Shown: positions 61,586-64,000 of the stretch, piece by piece
How positions within the stretch are numbered: the stretch's first letter is position 1
Layout of the letters: each line of letters opens with the position of its first letter
DNA from: Mangrovimonas cancribranchiae
Lineage (GTDB): Bacteria > Bacteroidota > Bacteroidia > Flavobacteriales > Flavobacteriaceae
Length of the DNA stretch: 64,000 nt
Assembly (NCBI RefSeq): GCF_037126245.1
Contig: NZ_CP136925.1
Coordinates: 2,992,001-3,056,000, forward strand
Reading direction: 5' to 3'
Position numbers and translations under genes: made by a program
The notes under the pieces: model-generated
The model's database searches: none
Told to the model about the DNA's origin: nothing
The model's input: only the letters and a program-made list of their open reading frames with translations

Positions 61586-62311
61586 TTATAAGGGCATTAT
61601 TTTTAAAAAAGGTTCAGCTTCGTTATAAGGAATAACAAACTCTGTAATACCTTGTGCGTAAGAGGCTATTTCATATTGATTATACAAAATAATAACACCT
61701 ATATCATTAAATCCAAAAGATTCTGGAAGTGTAAAACCTTGCCCAAAGAAGTAATTTTCAATAGTGTCGTTTTTATTGGTTTCAATTTCTTTTTTTAGGT
61801 GGGTTTCAACTAATTTACTAAATCCATCTATATTAGTGATAAGATCTGCTATAGCCATTAATTTTCCCGTTTCTGTATCAAAATTTAAAAAGTCTATTCT
61901 GTCGTTTCCGTGGGCGCCACCAGTATACATATAAGAGCTCATGCCAATGCAAATAATTTCTGGTGTTTGTAATAAAACTTCGCCTTCAATATTCACTTCC
62001 CATTCTTGTGGTGTTTCTGGGAAATCTGCTTTAAACTGTTTTAATTCATTATCAAATTTAGAAATAACCTCTTTTATAGAAAGGGTGTTAGACGTATCTT
62101 TAAAATTAATTTGTTGTGCAATATAGTGCTCTATTTTATTATTGATTTGTTTTGCAACAGTATGATTTTCTTTTGCTTTTGGGTATAAAATGTCAATATC
62201 GGCTGTGGTTTTTGGAGAGATAATAGATCCTTCAAAAGTAATGGAAATATCTTCTTCACAGGAAAACGTAAGAAGTGCTAACAGACTTAAAAAAGCGAGT
62301 CTTTTTATCAT
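61586..62311 (-). CDS. DUF3298/RsiV-like lipoprotein
   Basis: This lipoprotein of about 241 residues starts at the ATG at 62311 (MIKRLAFLSLLALLTFSC, cysteine at residue 18). The upstream ATG at 62335 would extend it by eight residues before a proper signal peptide. The middle is DUF4163-like, and the C-terminal segment has the DUF3298 pattern SSYMYTGGAHGNDRIDFLNFDTETGKLMAI. Related domains occur in the anti-sigma factor RsiV, but no transmembrane or sigma-factor partner is seen. It is transcribed towards the ArsC/Spx-like gene. Confidence 0.82.
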   Translation of the reverse strand: MIKRLAFLSLLALLTFSCEEDISITFEGSIISPKTTADIDILYPKAKENHTVAKQINNKIEHYIAQQINFKDTSNTLSIKEVISKFDNELKQFKADFPETPQEWEVNIEGEVLLQTPEIICIGMSSYMYTGGAHGNDRIDFLNFDTETGKLMAIADLITNIDGFSKLVETHLKKEIETNKNDTIENYFFGQGFTLPESFGFNDIGVIILYNQYEIASYAQGITEFVIPYNEAEPFLKIMPL

Positions 62312-62411
62312 TATAGACAAGTTTTTGTTAAACATAGACTAAAGGTACTGCATCCATTTGAATAGACCGAATTAAACCTTAAATTTGTTGCAATAAGAAA
62401 AGAAATGATAT

Positions 62412-63551
62412 ATGAAATTTAACACAAAAACGATACACGGAGGTCAAGAACATGATAAAGCTTACGGTGCAGTAATGCCTCCAATTTATCAAACATCAAC
62501 CTATGCGCAGTCTACTCCTGGAGGACACAAAGGATTTGAATACTCTAGGTCGCAAAACCCAACAAGATCGGCTTTAGAAAATGCTTTAGCAAGTATAGAA
62601 AATGGGAATTTTGGTTTAGCATTTGGGTCTGGTTTAGCTGCTATTGATGCCGTAATGAAACTCTTAAATCCTGGCGATGAGGTTATCTCGACAAACGACT
62701 TGTACGGTGGAAGTTATAGATTGTTTACAAGTATTTTTGAACGTTTTGGTATTAAGTTTCATTTTGTAGGCATGGAAAATGCTACAAATATTGAAAACTA
62801 TGTAAATGATAATACAAAACTAATTTGGGTTGAAACGCCAACGAACCCAATGATGAATATTATTGACATTAAAGCAGCTGCTAACATTGCTAAAAAACAC
62901 GATTTAATTTTAACAGTAGATAACACTTTTGCCACCCCGTATTTACAACAACCATTAGATTTAGGAGCTGATATAGTAATGCATTCTGCTACAAAATATT
63001 TAGGCGGTCATAGCGATGTCGTTATGGGTGCTTTGGTTGTAAAAGATAAAGAGCTTGCAGATAAGTTGTATTTTATCCAAAATGCTAGTGGTGCAGTTTG
63101 TGGGCCACAAGATAGTTTTTTAGTACTTCGCGGTATAAAAACACTTCATATTCGTATGCAGCGTCACTGCGAAAATGGTCGTGCTGTAGCCGAGTACTTG
63201 AATAATCACCCAAAAATTGAAAATGTTTATTGGCCAGGTTTTGAAAGTCATCCTAATCATAATATCGCAAAATCTCAAATGAGCGATTTTGGAGGTATGG
63301 TTTCTTTTACTACAAAAGGGAATAGTTACGAAGATGCAATTAAAATAGTTGAAAATTTAAAAGTGTTTACTCTAGCCGAATCTCTTGGAGGAGTAGAGTC
63401 TTTAGCAGGCCATCCAGCAAGTATGACACACGCTAGTATACCAAAAGAAGAACGTGAAAAAACAGGCGTGGTAGATTCGTTAATAAGATTAAGTGTTGGT
63501 ATAGAAGATGAAGCCGATTTACTTGAAGATTTAAAACAAGCTATAGGATAA
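62412..63551 (+). CDS. metB: Cystathionine gamma-synthase/lyase-type PLP enzyme
   Basis: This 379-residue PLP enzyme of the Cys/Met family forms cystathionine or breaks it. The lysine that binds PLP is K195 in HSATKYLGGHSDVV. Other family segments are PIYQTSTYAQSTPGG, SGLAAIDAV, and SLGGVESLAGHPASMTHASIPKEER. Sequence alone does not clearly separate the synthase from the lyase. It is divergent from the DUF3298 gene and ends in a strong terminator. No other methionine gene lies nearby, so the symbol is a likely call, not proven. Confidence 0.88.
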   Translation: MKFNTKTIHGGQEHDKAYGAVMPPIYQTSTYAQSTPGGHKGFEYSRSQNPTRSALENALASIENGNFGLAFGSGLAAIDAVMKLLNPGDEVISTNDLYGGSYRLFTSIFERFGIKFHFVGMENATNIENYVNDNTKLIWVETPTNPMMNIIDIKAAANIAKKHDLILTVDNTFATPYLQQPLDLGADIVMHSATKYLGGHSDVVMGALVVKDKELADKLYFIQNASGAVCGPQDSFLVLRGIKTLHIRMQRHCENGRAVAEYLNNHPKIENVYWPGFESHPNHNIAKSQMSDFGGMVSFTTKGNSYEDAIKIVENLKVFTLAESLGGVESLAGHPASMTHASIPKEEREKTGVVDSLIRLSVGIEDEADLLEDLKQAIG

Positions 63552-63572
63552 CAGTAACCTATTTATAATATA

Positions 63573-63606
63573 AAAAAGCCTAAACTTAACTGTTTAGGCT
63601 TTTTTT
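63573..63606 (+). terminator. Intrinsic terminator after the metB-type gene
   Basis: Stem AAAAAGCCTAAAC / GTTTAGGCTTTTT with TTAACT loop runs into a T-tract. It starts 22 bp after the stop and lies 19 bp before the convergent gene's stop. Confidence 0.9.
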
Positions 63607-63624
63607 AATATATAGTTTTTCTAT

Positions 63625-64000
63625 CTAATCTAAATAATAAATATATCCAAAATTTAGCCACACTAACCAATCGTTATGTTTGTTGTAATCTAGTTGATGG
63701 TTAAACCCATCAATCCAATCGCTAAAGTAATATTGCCAACGTAAATCTAACATTAAATCGGACAACTTGGTAAGTTTATACCTTACTCCAACACTAGCTA
63801 CAACAGACCAAGCATCGGTTGCTTCAGTATTAATAGGATACTCTCTTAATTCGCCAGGAGCTAAAGCAGGTAATTGAGACTCGTCTTCATACCAATAAGA
63901 ATAAATCGAAGATTCATCCATAACGTTTCCGCTACCATAAGTGGTTTGTGCTTTAGGTCTAGAAGAGGTGTAGTGAGCTCCTAAACTAACAAAAGGCGCA
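63625..64000 (-). CDS. Outer-membrane beta-barrel protein, 5'-truncated by the window edge
   Basis: The frame is open to the window edge, and about 125 residues of the C-terminal part are present. They show alternating hydrophobic beta strands (APFVSLGAHYTSSRP, DAWSVVASVGVRYKLTKLSDLMLDLRWQYYFSDWIDG) and end in GYIYYLD, an aromatic-rich end typical of outer-membrane barrels. It resembles flavobacterial proteins named after THC0290_0291, from memory. The start lies beyond the window. It is convergent with the metB-type gene. Confidence 0.65.
   Translation of the reverse strand, partial: APFVSLGAHYTSSRPKAQTTYGSGNVMDESSIYSYWYEDESQLPALAPGELREYPINTEATDAWSVVASVGVRYKLTKLSDLMLDLRWQYYFSDWIDGFNHQLDYNKHNDWLVWLNFGYIYYLD

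Noticed and set aside
1-64000. tRNA, rRNA, CRISPR arrays, insertion sequences and prophage genes
   Set aside because: I looked for conserved tRNA loop sequences, regular spaced repeats, transposase motifs and phage proteins and saw none; this is an inspection by eye, not a search.

Overview
The window is chromosomal DNA from a member of the Bacteroidota, almost certainly a marine-type Flavobacteriaceae. The evidence is AT-rich DNA, dense short operons, Bacteroidota-type promoter elements (TAnnTTTG at -7, sometimes TTG about 20 bp upstream), and families typical of that group: IPExxxVDY protein, DUF6090, DUF6607, HmuY with a TonB-dependent receptor, and the Bat aerotolerance operon. I saw no rRNA, tRNA, CRISPR array, prophage or insertion sequence.

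Layout. 1-3.8 kb: 3' part of fabF, rnc, an IPExxxVDY protein and pyk. 3.8-9.7 kb: a DUF6090 protein, then the glyoxylate shunt (aceB-aceA, minus strand) divergent from a RamB/ScfR-type regulator with a perfect palindrome between them. 9.7-17.1 kb: single genes (dinB, CYTH, YciI-like lipoprotein, AEC transporter, ABM protein, ALDH7-type dehydrogenase, AlbA_2 protein, aldo/keto reductase). 17.3-26.5 kb: a complete Bat operon (MoxR, DUF58, an extra BatD-like membrane protein, BatA, BatB, BatC, BatD, BatE). 26.6-32.0 kb: two SulP anion transporters with a universal stress protein and a beta-carbonic anhydrase, a likely bicarbonate module. 32.0-40.6 kb: a likely heme/iron locus, with a TonB receptor and HmuY on the minus strand and DUF6607, an exported ankyrin protein, DUF2271 and a PepSY-flavodoxin-FNR membrane reductase on the plus strand. 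40.6-42.6 kb: CvpA, a conserved small protein and pheS. 42.6-50.6 kb: a MarR/GbsR regulator with a palindromic operator, an RND efflux operon, DUF3861, a universal stress protein and a TetR regulator. 50.6-56.6 kb: prolyl-oligopeptidase-type peptidase, two unknown proteins, gpsA, a lipoprotein behind a sigma-54-like promoter, and a BON/LysM protein. 56.6-58.5 kb: a small island (CPBP protease plus a broken cysteine-rich lipoprotein gene) bracketed by two 59-bp copies of the lysM 3' end. 58.5-64 kb: nadD, gmk, yicC, a thioesterase, an ArsC/Spx-like protein, a DUF3298 lipoprotein, a cystathionine gamma-synthase-type enzyme and a truncated outer-membrane protein.

Most is core flavobacterial chromosome. 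The parts most worth a second look are the lysM-tail duplication and the decaying CPBP/lipoprotein island, the heme-type locus with its membrane reductase, the RamB-like regulator with its palindrome, the terminator-like hairpin inside the start of rnc, and the sigma-54-like promoter before the 55.0-kb lipoprotein. All functional calls rest on reading motifs by eye; no database search was run.
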